A model generated the notes under the pieces. It did not search any database, had not been told where the DNA came from, and was given only the letters and a program-made list of their open reading frames with translations. A stretch of DNA of 64,000 nt, taken from Hymenoscyphus infarciens (taxonomy: Eukaryota; Ascomycota; Leotiomycetes; Helotiales; Helotiaceae). Made by a program: the position numbers and the translations under genes. The stretch lies in NCBI GenBank assembly GCA_001414345.1, contig LLCB01000062.1, positions 156,405 to 220,404 on the forward strand, read 5' to 3'. Below are positions 11,074 to 21,810 of the stretch, piece after piece; position 1 is the stretch's first letter; every line of letters begins with the position of its first letter.

Positions 11074-12922
11074 TCACCTAGCGTGGACACTCTCCCAAAG
11101 AACCCTGTCATCACCTTCTTTAATTTCCAAACCCAATTCCACCCCCATGCCCGCACTCCCCCTCCTCCCAAACAACCTCTCCCAAGGTACCCAAACAGCC
11201 AGCCCCCAAATAGCGAGTACCAAAACCGTAAGAGGAACCCCGATAGCGCAGTAGAATATAAATCCCTCTTTCACGATCGGGAAATTGGGATCTTGCCAAT
11301 TGAAAACTGGCATTGCGAAGATGGCCTGTTGAGTTATCAATTAAACGAGTCTTAGGTAAGGAAGGGGGGGGTGGGGGGGGGAAGGATAGGGGACAACAAA
11401 CAGCAAGAAAAGTCCCCGGCAAAAAGAACATAGTCAGAACAGCAATAGCCTTCATAGCCGAACTATCCTTCCTACTTTCCTGAGCTATGATGGCGGATGT
11501 ACGAGCGACTTGTCCGTTGGTGATCGCTTCTTTTTGGGCCATGAATTGGTAGACCTACCCGAAAAAGCAGTGTCAGCCAAAACGAAGACAGAAAACGCCT
11601 TCCCTAAAAGGTGGGTATGGAGGAGAGAAAAAAAAGAAAAATGATGAGAGGTCAAAAGCTCACAACACCACTCTGTATCCCCCTTCTCCCCTCCTCATAC
11701 TCAGCTCTCAAAGTCAAATTCTGAACCGCATTCAATTCCGCAAGAACCTTCTCCTTCACCATCCTCCTCGAAAGTCCATAAGCTTCATCTCCACCTCCCC
11801 ATACCTTGTCGCTTTCCTCCTCCTCCCCAAGCACACCCAAAAGCACCCCCAGCGTCCCCTCCATTGCCCTAGCCCTCAACTTCTCCACCCCAAGAATACC
11901 CCCACACCAAGAATACCCCCACACCAACTCAACCGTCTCCCAATAGTAAGAAAATCCCCCTCAAGCGGGTTCCTCACGGGCACATTCTCATATTCATGTT
12001 GACCCAACGCTTCTTCCACATCATTCATTCCCTGATGGATAGCTGCGATTCTCCTCGCCGTAGAAGCAATAATAATAGGAGCGAGTAGAACTACTGCTAG
12101 TAAAGGATGATTTGTGTAATTCTGATGGACTTTTAGGGAGGCGAGAAGGGAGGGGATTTGGTGATGGGTTGTTTGCGAGAGGAGGATGCCGTAGGTTTGA
12201 TTTGTAAGGGGACAGTGGATGAGGGTGAGGGTGTAGAAGGAGGGGCGGAAGATGGAGAATTTGAATATGTGGCCTAGGGTCTTGGTTAATGGATGACCGT
12301 ACTATACCAAACACGAATGCAAGAGTGTGAGCAAGGTTGAAAGAATGCACTTACAAACACTTGGGCTAAACTTCTCATCCCCAAATCCTTCCTCAACCGA
12401 GAACCTCACAGCTCTAGAAGTAGTCCCCATAATTATCTTCTTGAACTCGGGATTGATTCCCAGCCTCCTCTCCAGAGTTTGGTAAACCGACGTCGTAAAA
12501 GGCATCGTACGACGGCCATCAGGGAATCCGCATACTCCATATCTATGAATAAAAATAAGTTCACGGCTGTTACCTTGAATAGTCTCGTTCATCTCCGCAC
12601 TTACATGAGTCTCAACCCACCCGTGAACCTGACATTACTTCGAGCTAACTCATCGCTCATAGCTGGCTGAGTCAAGTCCTGGTACAGAATTAGTACGCTC
12701 AAGAAAAAGAGAGGCGATTTCAAAGATACTAACCCTATCCAACCATCCATTTATGTTTCCATCATCCAGGCTCCCTTCATTGCACACAGCCTTACAAGTA
12801 CCATCCCTCACATACTGGAGTATCTCAATAAAATTGCACTGAGTTGTAGCTTCGAATTCGATTATTGCTTCTGGATGGGTATATCTATTAACAGGATCCT
12901 TTCTGAATGAAAACTTTTCCAT
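11074..12922 (-). pseudogene. CorA-like membrane protein gene, frameshifted by a 17-bp duplication
   Basis: Six exons can be joined: 12734-12922, 12605-12678, 12359-12542, 11664-12301, 11402-11554 and 11074-11325. Introns are 55, 62, 57, 109 and 76 nt; the first has a TACTAAT branch point. The C-terminal half is typical of fungal CorA-like proteins: RKDSSAMKAIAVLTMFFLPG as the first membrane segment, then FAMPVFNWQDP, then a second segment (FYCAIGVPLTVLVLAIWGLA) and a basic tail. Exon 4 is 638 nt, two more than a multiple of three; removing one copy of a 17-bp tandem repeat (11894-11910 / 11911-11927) gives 621 nt, exactly 207 codons, and an open protein of 490 aa. As written, the frame hits TGA at 11876-11878, before both membrane segments. 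Two junctions need GTTTGT donors (12358, 11401). Such proteins lack proven Mg2+ transport and often occur as large divergent families. An assembly error in the repeat is the alternative. Confidence 0.8.
11894..11927. repeat. 17-bp exact tandem duplication in CorA-like exon 4
   Basis: Two exact copies of GAATACCCCCACACCAA lie head to tail (11894-11910, 11911-11927). Seventeen is not a multiple of three, so this duplication alone explains the shifted frame of the gene around it. Confidence 0.95.
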
Positions 12923-13232
12923 CCTGGAATGAGGAGTTCTCCCTGGAGAGACTCATCGGAGGACTCGGTGTTGTTTTGAGGGCTCCCAAGCGTTCAGCTG
13001 CCTGCTGCAGGAAGGTTGCAATGAAGATACCCAGCCGCGCCGCCCAGGTCGGCTGAGAGCCAATACCATGACAACCCATCCGATAAACCCCTCTATTGAA
13101 AATTCCAAAAAGGGGATGTAGAAACCCGTGTTTTAAGTATCTCTTGGTACAATTAATTTAACTCTTGATATCCTAACGCTACAACGCCAAACAGTGATCC
13201 AAAAGCACAATGTCCGATTCCAAAACAAAACT

Positions 13233-13957
13233 TCAAACCGAGTCCATCCAACCCAACCCACCAACCCATTTCTTCTTCTTCCCAGCACACATCAAACATT
13301 TCCTTTCCGCGCCCAAGTTACTAACTGCGCAACTATGACATACCTGTTTCGCACAGCTTGTACATGCGAAATCCCCGCCATTTCCCGTATCCATCATATC
13401 TACATCCATCGCGTCGAGATTATTTTCGGGGTTTAGTGAGGCGTCGCAATCTTCGCAGTTGGATACTTGGAAGAACATGTTGTTTGCGGAGGAAGTTAAG
13501 GGTGTATTTGTGCTTGAAGACGAGAAGTTACTTCCAGGAGAAGTTTGACGCGCTCCCGGAATTGCCCAAAATGAATGCAGGTTTGATTGTCTGATTGGTT
13601 GGTTGGTTGGTGGGAGGGATTCGACGGGGTTTGGTAATGTGAAGTGGGAGGGGGATTGTTGGAAGGCTTGAGGGTTTTGTTGAGCGGAAAAGAGGAGGGA
13701 GAGGGTATGTTCTGTTTGGTGTTAGTGAAGCTGTCGACGGTCGGAAATCAGGGGAACTCACGATGAACGTCTGTTTCCGATGGACGATTATCGCGATGAC
13801 GCTTGCGAGTGCGAGAGGAAAACAGAGATGGGGTTGAGATTTGATTTTGGTGTAATTGGAAGCCATCAATGGCCATGGTGTTGGAGTTTAATGGCGATGA
13901 GAGCATGGAGCTGCCGCACGAGATTTCACTGTCGGAACGTTTTCGTTTGAGAACCAT
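13233..13957 (-). CDS. Conserved fungal Cys-rich (CxxC) small protein, 224 aa
   Basis: Exons 13762-13957 and 13233-13711 with a 50-nt GTGAGT intron (13712-13761, phase 1) total exactly 225 codons. The protein opens with a basic VLKRKRSDSE, has a Ser-rich stretch, then SRTRKRHRDNRPSE and, across the junction, QHTLSLLFSAQQ. The C-terminal 75 residues carry four CxxC pairs (CEDC, CTSC, CHSC, CLMC), suggesting two structural zinc sites of a zinc-ribbon type. I recognise the arrangement (basic start, RDNRPSE block, SFW motif, C-terminal CHSCAVSNLG) as recurrent in Pezizomycotina proteins of unknown function, probably nuclear. ATG at 13957 is chosen because the upstream extension starts only at TTG. 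Confidence 0.8.
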
Positions 13958-14673
13958 TTCGGAGAATATGGTGATATTGGGCAACTGGAGAATTATAGAA
14001 GATAATGGAAAACAATATAATGTCTACTTGGCTATTCGTGACAGAGAATGGTGTTGTTGCAACATCGAAGAAATGTAGGTGCTGGGAAGCCGCAACGGGA
14101 ACCGCGACGCGCCCGCGTAAAGTGTTTCTTGGCACACTCGCGGTAGACAAAATAAGTGGCACCATTTCTTCAATCTACGAGAAGTACCACCGCCTATAAC
14201 TCAACGCGATGAAGAGAAAAAAAACTACCAAGACCTCAGAGAAGGATAAATTAAGACTTTGCGCATCTGTTCGGATTTTTGTTATATTTTTAAGATTTGT
14301 TGTTGATTTATTGCGTAGCGTTTTTAATTATACCTACCGCGATTATGAATCGTTCGTAAGAGCAACCAAGCGATTCTAAAGCGTTTTCATGTAAGGGTTA
14401 TTACAACAACATGACGGATGTTCAGTAATATGCTGCACTCATCTTCTACAATTGAACTAAAGAAGACACACTCACTAATGACCTCGGAAATCTAATGGGT
14501 AGACGCCTAGAGAATTCTTTCCACGTCCCTCTAGGGCCTTGAGGTAGGAATATACTAATACTTCGTTCGGAATTCATGCTCCGCTGATGCTCAAACAGGA
14601 AATTGGAGAAGTTGGGCACGATACACTGCGTTTCTGTCTTCGGGTCATATAAGGTCTCCTAGAAAAGCAAAGC
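13958..14673. other. Intergenic, divergent
   Basis: This 716-bp region lies between the Cys-rich protein gene (-) and the disrupted CorA-like gene (+) and probably carries both promoters. Short frames at 13926-14199 lie over the promoter and are not supported. Confidence 0.35.
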
Positions 14674-15874
14674 ATGCAGAGGACTCGTCTCCCATCCTCT
14701 CCTTGTCGAGTTATGTTGAGAGGAACAGATCCCCAACATAGGGCTTTCTTTAACTTACCATCCACAATAAGCAGCGCTGCTCTGGCAAGGTCTCTGCCTG
14801 CTAACAAACTTCTCCGACGGGCGATGACCACGATTCCGATTCCTAAAGAGGTTCTTATGACTGTGGCTACCTCATTAGAAGATTATGAGTCTTTGTGGCA
14901 GAATGATGCCGGCGAGGCAGAGATCCAAGTGTTACCACAGGTAGGTTGGCCCTTTTGTTCTCTAATTGCCAAAGCTAACAGAACTGATTCGGAAAATGAC
15001 TCGACCCGACCCTTCACTACTATTTTAATAGCGAGTGATTTTCCCAGTCCACCCGCCACTTCCCGCCTCGTTTCTTCGTATTTGGTTCCCAGCTTGTTTG
15101 CAAAAACAGACGCGCCAATGATTCTTTTACCCCTTGGATTCCTCATCCATCTCGTTCGTCTTTGCTCCACAAACTTGCTGATCTCACAGAGACAGTGTCA
15201 TTGATCGAAAGGGAGGTAATTGATGCCGGTGATGAGACAGTTACCAAAAACATAATCAAGAAGCTCCATATATGCAACAGGGATGCTGCAGAGTTACAGA
15301 GGCGTGGGCGTTTTCAAATCAAGCTTGCCCAGGCAATTAACAATCAACACTTTTGGACCGAGCAAGTTGATCGAAAGCATTCAGGAGACCACAGAACAGA
15401 TCAAAGATTTAAGCGACTAGAAAACGTCGTTGCTTTACAAAAAACAATAAGTATGAGTCTAGAGTACGATATGGAGGCGATTCCTAAACGTATCACCAAC
15501 CAATTCAATGCGGTAGGTATTCCCCAATCTCCAATTTTAACGGATGCTGGAGAAGTCAGATCTTCAACCTTTCCACGCAGCGCGACGTCCAAGCAAGCAT
15601 AAGACTAGCTGATCAATTGACTCGAATCGCAAATTCTGCTAGAAAAGACAGCATCATCATGAAGAAAATAGCCGACCGCACCTCCCAGGACAGCGCATCC
15701 ATGAATGTAATGACAATGGTATTCCTACCTGGGACCTTTGTATGCGTAAGTTTCCAGATGATACCTTCCTCAATCAGCGACCATAATGGCAGTGTACTTT
15801 AGTCTTTTTTCAGCGAGACATTGTTTAATTGGAACATCTTACTTGAAGAAAAAATCATTTCTCCATATATATGG
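14674..15874 (+). pseudogene. CorA-like gene, 5' part, interrupted by retroelement
   Basis: Exons 14674-14940, 15048-15512, 15560-15745 and 15803-15874 all join in phase 0 (89, 155, 62 and 24 codons). Introns are 107, 47 and 57 nt. The region from 15162 is a long charged coiled-coil-like helix, followed by NLSTQRDVQASIRLADQLT, RKDSIIMKKIA, SASMNVMTMVFLPGTFVC (first membrane segment) and SETLFNW, the standard order of the fungal CorA-like C-terminus. Reading breaks exactly at 15874, after ISPYIW, where the retroelement starts, and resumes at 21259 with AYFVAMVPL. Before insertion the product would have been about 424 aa. The part after VPLKMKE does not resemble the usual second membrane segment, so the gene may have been decaying, or have another intron, before insertion. 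Confidence 0.75.
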
Positions 15875-16026
15875 AAAGGGTTTATAGTGAATTGAGGAAT
15901 CAGCTTATTAAGTAAGGAGGAGGTATATATATATATGCCTCCTCTCGTGCCAAGTAACCTCTATTCTACCAACAACACTTCCTATTACTTTTAACGTCTT
16001 ATTTAGTATTAAGCTCTTTTTCAACC
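15875..16026 (+). repeat. Split direct repeat A1
   Basis: 152 bp beginning AAAGGGTTTATAGTGAATTG; aligns without gaps to A2 at 20854-21005, most differences being C/T or G/A. Confidence 0.85.
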
Positions 16027-19000
16027 TAATAACACTCTTACCTATCTATCTATTAAGAGGATGCCTCTAAAGCGTAGTAAATAAGTCGCTTATAAGAGTA
16101 TTATTACTAAGGCTAGTAATAGAGCTATAAAGGCGCTCTAAGCTTAACTAGTAGAAGACGATATCAAAGACGACGAGCGTAATAGATAAGTTAGTAAAGT
16201 ACGCTATAACGCTCGAGCAGCTACGTAAGCATAATATACTACCTAAGACGCTACTACTAATTAAGATAATACTACAAACGACGCTCGCTACCTAGCCTAT
16301 TAAAGAAGACAGCTATAAGTATAATAGGACTAGGGTTAGGCTCGAGATAATAATAGTATAAACTTCTATCTAGGAAGTAAAGGCGATAGTAATAGTAGCA
16401 ACGACAACGACAATAGTATTAATAAAGCCCCTCTCTAAGACCCTGTCTAAGTAAATAGGCTAGCTAATAATAGACCACCGAATAGCCCTCTCCTCTTTTA
16501 AGACAACTAATACCCCTAAGTTAATAGATATATAAGTAGATATAATAGTAGATACTAGGGTTATATAAGAGAACTATTTAATAGAGAATACTCTTAGAGC
16601 TTTGCTTCTAGATATTCTCAAAGATACTCTCAAAGCTTCCTCTAGAGTAACCTCGATTAAGGCAACTTTAGTATAGAATACTCTAACTTTTAAGGCCTCT
16701 AGGGTTTTTAGAGCTACTTATAAGCTAATTTTAGCGTAGGATACTCTTATAACTTTAACGCTACTGCCTAGAGTAACTTAGTAAGAGTTCTAAGGCTTAG
16801 CTAGAGTAATTAAGGTAATATCGCTATACTAGTTACTAATTAAGGAGTAGATAAATAAGACCGACGATTTAATATACTAGGAAGAGGGATAGTATATACT
16901 AATAATACTTAATAAGCTAACCTCTCTCTTTATTAAGAAGTACTACTAATAAATAAAGGAATTAATCTAAGAGAGAATCTATTAAGAGAAATATTAGTAG
17001 TAAATAATAATAGTAAGAATATCCCCTCTTATATACTTAGTATAATTAATAGTCTCCTTCTAGAGTATAAGAAGTACTTAATATAAATTATATAAAGTAT
17101 ATTTAAGTTAAGAGATCTCTATTACCTAGATAATAATACCCTTTTAATTAACAACGACGAAAGTACTATCTCCTTTAATAAGGAAGCTAGTATACTAAAT
17201 ATTAAAGTAAAGAAGACGTTAAAGGTCTTTAGATCTAATACTACTAAGTAGTTCTATTGCTTTCTAGTATATACTATATATACGATCTTCTTATTCGATA
17301 AAGGTATCTATATTTAGCTTAATAACTTTAACTATAGAATTATAAGCCTAGCTAAGGATTATACCTAGGTAGAGGTAATCTAATTAGCGCTCTTTTAATA
17401 GGAAAAGGTAGTTAGTAGAGGTAGATTAAGAGAGGTAGAATTATAAAAGATATCTAAGAGTATAATTACTTAATACTATTAGATAAGAAGACTAGGCCGT
17501 AGTAGTAGTAGAGGAGAAGGAAGAGGAGGTTATTAAAGTTATAATTAGAATAGTAACATCTCTTTATAAACGTACTTTAAGATAAGTAAACTAAGAGGTT
17601 ATAAGAATCTAAATTACACTTAAATCTATCTACTAAAGAAGGACGATAAGAGTGATAAGAAGAAGATAAAGAAGAGCTAAGAAGTTAGTATAGAAAGGAT
17701 AATAGATAAGAACTATAGTAGTACTAATAAAGATCTTTTACTCTAATTTATATCTTCTTATTTATACTCTTCTATACTTATTTAATTAAATACTATAGTA
17801 TTCTTCCTTTTATATAATATATTAAAACTACTACTAGATATATCACTCTTCTTATTATCTCCTAAAACATAGAAGGCGCTATTACTCTAATATCTAGATC
17901 GTTTACTCCTAGAAAACATTAATAATATACTTCGATTCAAAGCGCTAATTAGGTATAAGGGCTTAGAAGTTTTACATATATCAAAGAACCTCTCGTTAGC
18001 CGCCGAATTTAATAAGCTTTTAACTTCGAAAGTAAGAGACGATTTAAAAGCTAGCCTAATTAAGAAAGTTAATCTATACTAGAGAGCACCTTTTATAGCT
18101 TCTTTACTTAGTTTTACACCTAAACTAAAGCCTAATAGTAATCGACACTAAATATACTATTTATTCTACCTCGAAGGCCGCTTAATAAATTATTATATAT
18201 TAGACGAATATATATATCTAAAGTACGTCTCCTTCTAGAAGATATTAGCTATAGTATAAGAAGCTAGCTAAGGGTATATAATACTTAAAAGAGATATATC
18301 TAACGCTTTTCAAATAGTATTAATTATACTATAAATATACTAGCTTTTAGGTTTCTAATAGAAAGGGATTTACTACGCTTATATAGTACTACTCTTTAGT
18401 CTTACTATAGTACTATTTATCTTTAATATCTTTATAGAAGCTTTTAAATAGATAATATAGTTATACTTAGAGTAGTATATTATAAACTACTATTTAGACA
18501 ACGAGTTTACTATATTTAAAGCTATTAAAGCTACGTCTTAATTTCTTAAGAAATAAGCTATAGAGTACGAGACTCTTACTTAAATATTAGGTATACTAAT
18601 TAATAATAAAAAGAGCGTCTAAGGTACGCTCTTAGAAGTAATAAGGTACTTAATAGATACCGTTGCTTTTAAGGCCTCTATACTACTAGAAAAGCTAGCT
18701 AAGATAAAGCTCGAGATATACTAATTTATTAACTATAGGAGTATTACCTATAACGAGCTTAAATCGCTTACTAGCCTTCTATCTTTTTACGCCTCTATAG
18801 TATAATTAGACTAGGCCTTCTACTATAACTTCTAGACATTTATATATATATAGCCTAACTATATACCTTATATAGAAAGGAGGCATCTCTTAAAGGAAGT
18901 CTAGGAAGACCTTAGATAGTAGAATAAGATATTACTATAGTTTAATAGTATATACTTCTTTAATAATATCTAGTTATATATATACCTTTTTTATAATACC

Positions 19001-20673
19001 TCTATTAAAGGCTTAGAGGCCTTCTTTTTAGAAGTAGACGATCTAAGATATGTTTAGTAAGAGTATACGTATATACTACTAAAAGAATATACTCTTTAGT
19101 TACCTCTTTTAGAGATTAGAAAGGACTCTTAATTTAATATAAATATCTTTAAGATTAAGATAGTAAGAGTATCCTTTAAATAATAGAGAGAGGTATAGGT
19201 AACGAAGAGAGTAATTATCTATATAGATAATACTACTACATAGATTAGACTCCTTAAGTAGTCTTTAAGATACCTCTACTAAAATCGCCTCTTATAAGCT
19301 ACTTTATACCTAGCTGCCTAATTTAATATTAATATACGATTAAAGTATATACTAGGAGGGGATAATATCTTAGTAGATACTCTCTCGTGTAATTTATATA
19401 GAATAATAGCTAATTAGTACCTATACTAGTAGTCTCTTAATTTAATAATCTCTCTCTTAATTACCTTAAATATATAAAGAATAAAGTTAAGATATCTAAG
19501 ATATATATAAGGCTCCTCTATTATAGCCTCTCGCTAAATACTTAGAAGGTATATAGTATATATATATACTCTTTTAAGAGGTTCTAGGTTAAGAGACTCT
19601 AGCGACTATAGCTAGTAACGACTTTAGTACTTTATAAGTAGGTTTTAAGGAGAGTATATAGCGGGATTAGTTAAGGACTTTTAAAAGTAGACTCTATATA
19701 AATCGGCCTTTCTATGATTCGATTAATATATATAGAGTATAATCTAGATCTAAAGCTATTCGAGTCCTTGCTTTTATATTAAATTATAGTAAGTGTTTAA
19801 GTAACATAGGGCTCTTATAAGAAGAAGAAAGCGAAGCTTTTATTAATACTATAATTATACTAGATTACCTCTCAAGCTCTAGAGGCTAAGCCTTAAGTCT
19901 TATAGCTAGGATAGATTAATAACCTTAACTTTAAAGCTGTTATAAAGCTAGCTTTTATAAGATTTCTTTATACTATAGAGATTACGTATAAAGACGCTGA
20001 TTTAGTTAACTATAAAGTATTTACATATATACGCCTTTAATAACAGGATGTTACTTTTACTAAGGAAGACAAATATATAATTATACGTCTATAATTAAGT
20101 AAATCGGACTACGAGTATATAGGGGTAGAGATATTAGTATTAGGTATAGGATTACCTACCTACTTTATAGTAGTACTTTAAGTACTATTTACTCTTAATC
20201 CTTAACCTCCTATAGTACTACTCTTTTACTAAGAGAGCGGCTCTTTTATAAGAAACCGATATATTAGCTCTTTATACTACTGCCTTTAAATAGTTAATAT
20301 TAGTAATAGTATATTATATTTAAGATATAGTCTACGTAGAGGTACTATATAATATACTTCTAATAATAGAGTGTTAGATATAGATATTTAGATACTTAGA
20401 AGGTAGACTTTAAATGCTTTTAAGAGGTACTTTACTCTAAGCTATTAGAAGTAATACCTTTTAAATAGGCGCTTTTTAACAGGTAGAGCTCCTCCTCTCC
20501 TAGCCTAGTAGGCTTTAGAAGACCTCTATAGTTAGTAGGTAGCTTATTCCCTATTATAACTATGTTATATTACTATTTATACTACTCGTAGTCCTTTTTA
20601 CTTTTAAAAAGCTTTATTTTTTCTTATATTTATAATAGCTTCTCTTTAATCAGTTAAGTAACCTCTTTTAAGG

Positions 20674-20853
20674 TAGCTAATAGTACTTACTCTTTTTACT
20701 CTTATATTAGTAAGATACTTAAGAAGCCTTCTAATTAGCCTAAAAAGAAGGTATATAAGAGAGTATAAAGTAAGATACTAGAAGCTAGCTAATAAATACA
20801 GAAATTCTCAAAATAGCCTCAAATACATATATATAACGAAAAGTAATAAATAG
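20674..20853 (+). repeat. Split direct repeat B1
   Basis: 180 bp, matching B2 (21079-21258) along its length and ending in ATAG where B2 ends in ATGG. It abuts A2 directly. Confidence 0.85.
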
Positions 20854-21005
20854 AAAGGGTTTATAGTAAATTAAGGAATTAGCTTATTAAGCAACGAGGA
20901 GGCATATATATATATACCTCCTCTTATACTAAGTAACCTCTATTCTACTAACAACACTTCCTATTACTTTTAACGTCTTATTTAGTATTAAGCTCTTTTT
21001 CAACC
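20854..21005 (+). repeat. Split direct repeat A2
   Basis: Second copy of A1, more AT-rich than A1. It is separated from B2 by 73 bp without a counterpart that I could align. Confidence 0.85.
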
Positions 21006-21078
21006 CTACTCTTGTACCTCTTCGTAATACGCTCGCTAAGATTAGTTAGTACTTTTTTAGCCTCTTAAATGAGTATAA

Positions 21079-21258
21079 TAGCTAATAGTACTTACTCTTT
21101 TTACCCTTATATTAGTGAGATGCTTAAGGAGCCTCCTAATTAGCCTAAAAAGAAGGCATATAAGAGAGTACAGAGTGAGATACTAGAAGCTAGCTAGTAA
21201 ATATAGAAATTCTCAAAATAGCCTCAAATACGTGTATATGACGAAAAGCGATAAATGG
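21079..21258 (+). repeat. Split direct repeat B2
   Basis: Second copy of B1; less RIP-mutated, and it ends at the right-hand ATGG where the CorA-like frame resumes. Confidence 0.85.
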
Positions 21259-21543
21259 GCTTATTTCGTTGCCATGGTTCCTTTGAAGATGAAGGAAAGT
21301 AGGAGAAGTTTTCAGGTGGAGATGCAGGAGTTTGAGTTGAATCATTGGAGCCGAGGAGTCTTGTTCTCTGTGTTTGGAAATCTAGGGGACGTGCTCCTAC
21401 CTTCAAATCTATCAGCTTTTTGTAACGTTGTCGAAACTAATATGGTCGTATATAGTCATATGTGTGTACCAAATGGGTGGAGAATTAATATTTCAATACT
21501 GCAACTCGACCAGATCAGCATCTGGAATCTCAATTTTCTCTAA
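21259..21543 (+). pseudogene. CorA-like gene, 3' fragment beyond the retroelement
   Basis: Starts with AYFVAMVPL in the frame left open at 15874; the ATGG at 21255-21258 equals that at 15871-15874, so splicing out the element restores ISPYIWAYFVAMVPL, matching the SPY-W-YF..-VPL core of CorA-like proteins. It ends at TAA 21541-21543 after 94 further residues with no clear family similarity. Confidence 0.65.
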
Positions 21544-21810
21544 TTCAAGAACAGGAAACCGAGTAAGATCTATGCGGGTAGCGAGACAATTCAGCATGTG
21601 GCCCCAAAACCACTCTGCAAATACATTACGAAGAAAAGCAGGTTGTGAGTGGAGTCAAGGAGAGGAGATTGATTTTCAGCTACTATAAGTAAGTCTATCT
21701 ATAACTTGTCCCAACGACTGTGGTTTCTACGTGGGGTTCTAAGCGTCAGCTAGGATGCATCATTCAGTACATTCTTCGCCACCCAACTCAGAGCCTGATT
21801 CATGCAATCA

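Larger units (their letters stand above)
15875..21258 (+). mobile_element. RIP-degraded tyrosine-recombinase retrotransposon, DIRS/Ngaro type
   Basis: A 5.4-kb AT-rich element with the split-direct-repeat layout A1 (15875-16026) - interior - B1 (20674-20853) - A2 (20854-21005) - B2 (21079-21258). Reading the plus strand and taking TAA/TAG as mutated CAA/CAG/TGG, the reverse transcriptase is clear: YLEGRLINYYI, LKRDISNAFQIV (about 18285), GIYYAYIVLLFSLTIVLFIF (about 18365), YYLDNEF in place of YLDD (about 18490), EDLR then NKILL (about 18905), and GGDNILVDTLSR of the RNase H end (about 19357). A gag-like region precedes it (about 17200-17700); a tyrosine recombinase is expected at 19.8-20.6 kb but is too damaged to confirm. 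The tetranucleotide ATGG sits at the left junction, at B1/A2 (as ATAG) and at the right junction, with no longer target duplication, as expected for integration by recombination of a circle. Not autonomous now. Confidence 0.8.

Noticed and set aside
12021..12350. Minus-strand ORF following the GTAAGT donor at 12354 (HIQILHLPPLLLHPHPHPL...)
   Set aside because: The +1 frame gives the CorA-like protein sequence and exact codon counts; this frame is a low-complexity shadow.
15875..21005. A1 and A2 as the two LTRs of an LTR retrotransposon
   Set aside because: A second repeat pair, B1/B2, brackets A2, and the RT motifs are DIRS-like; split direct repeats explain all four copies, LTRs do not.
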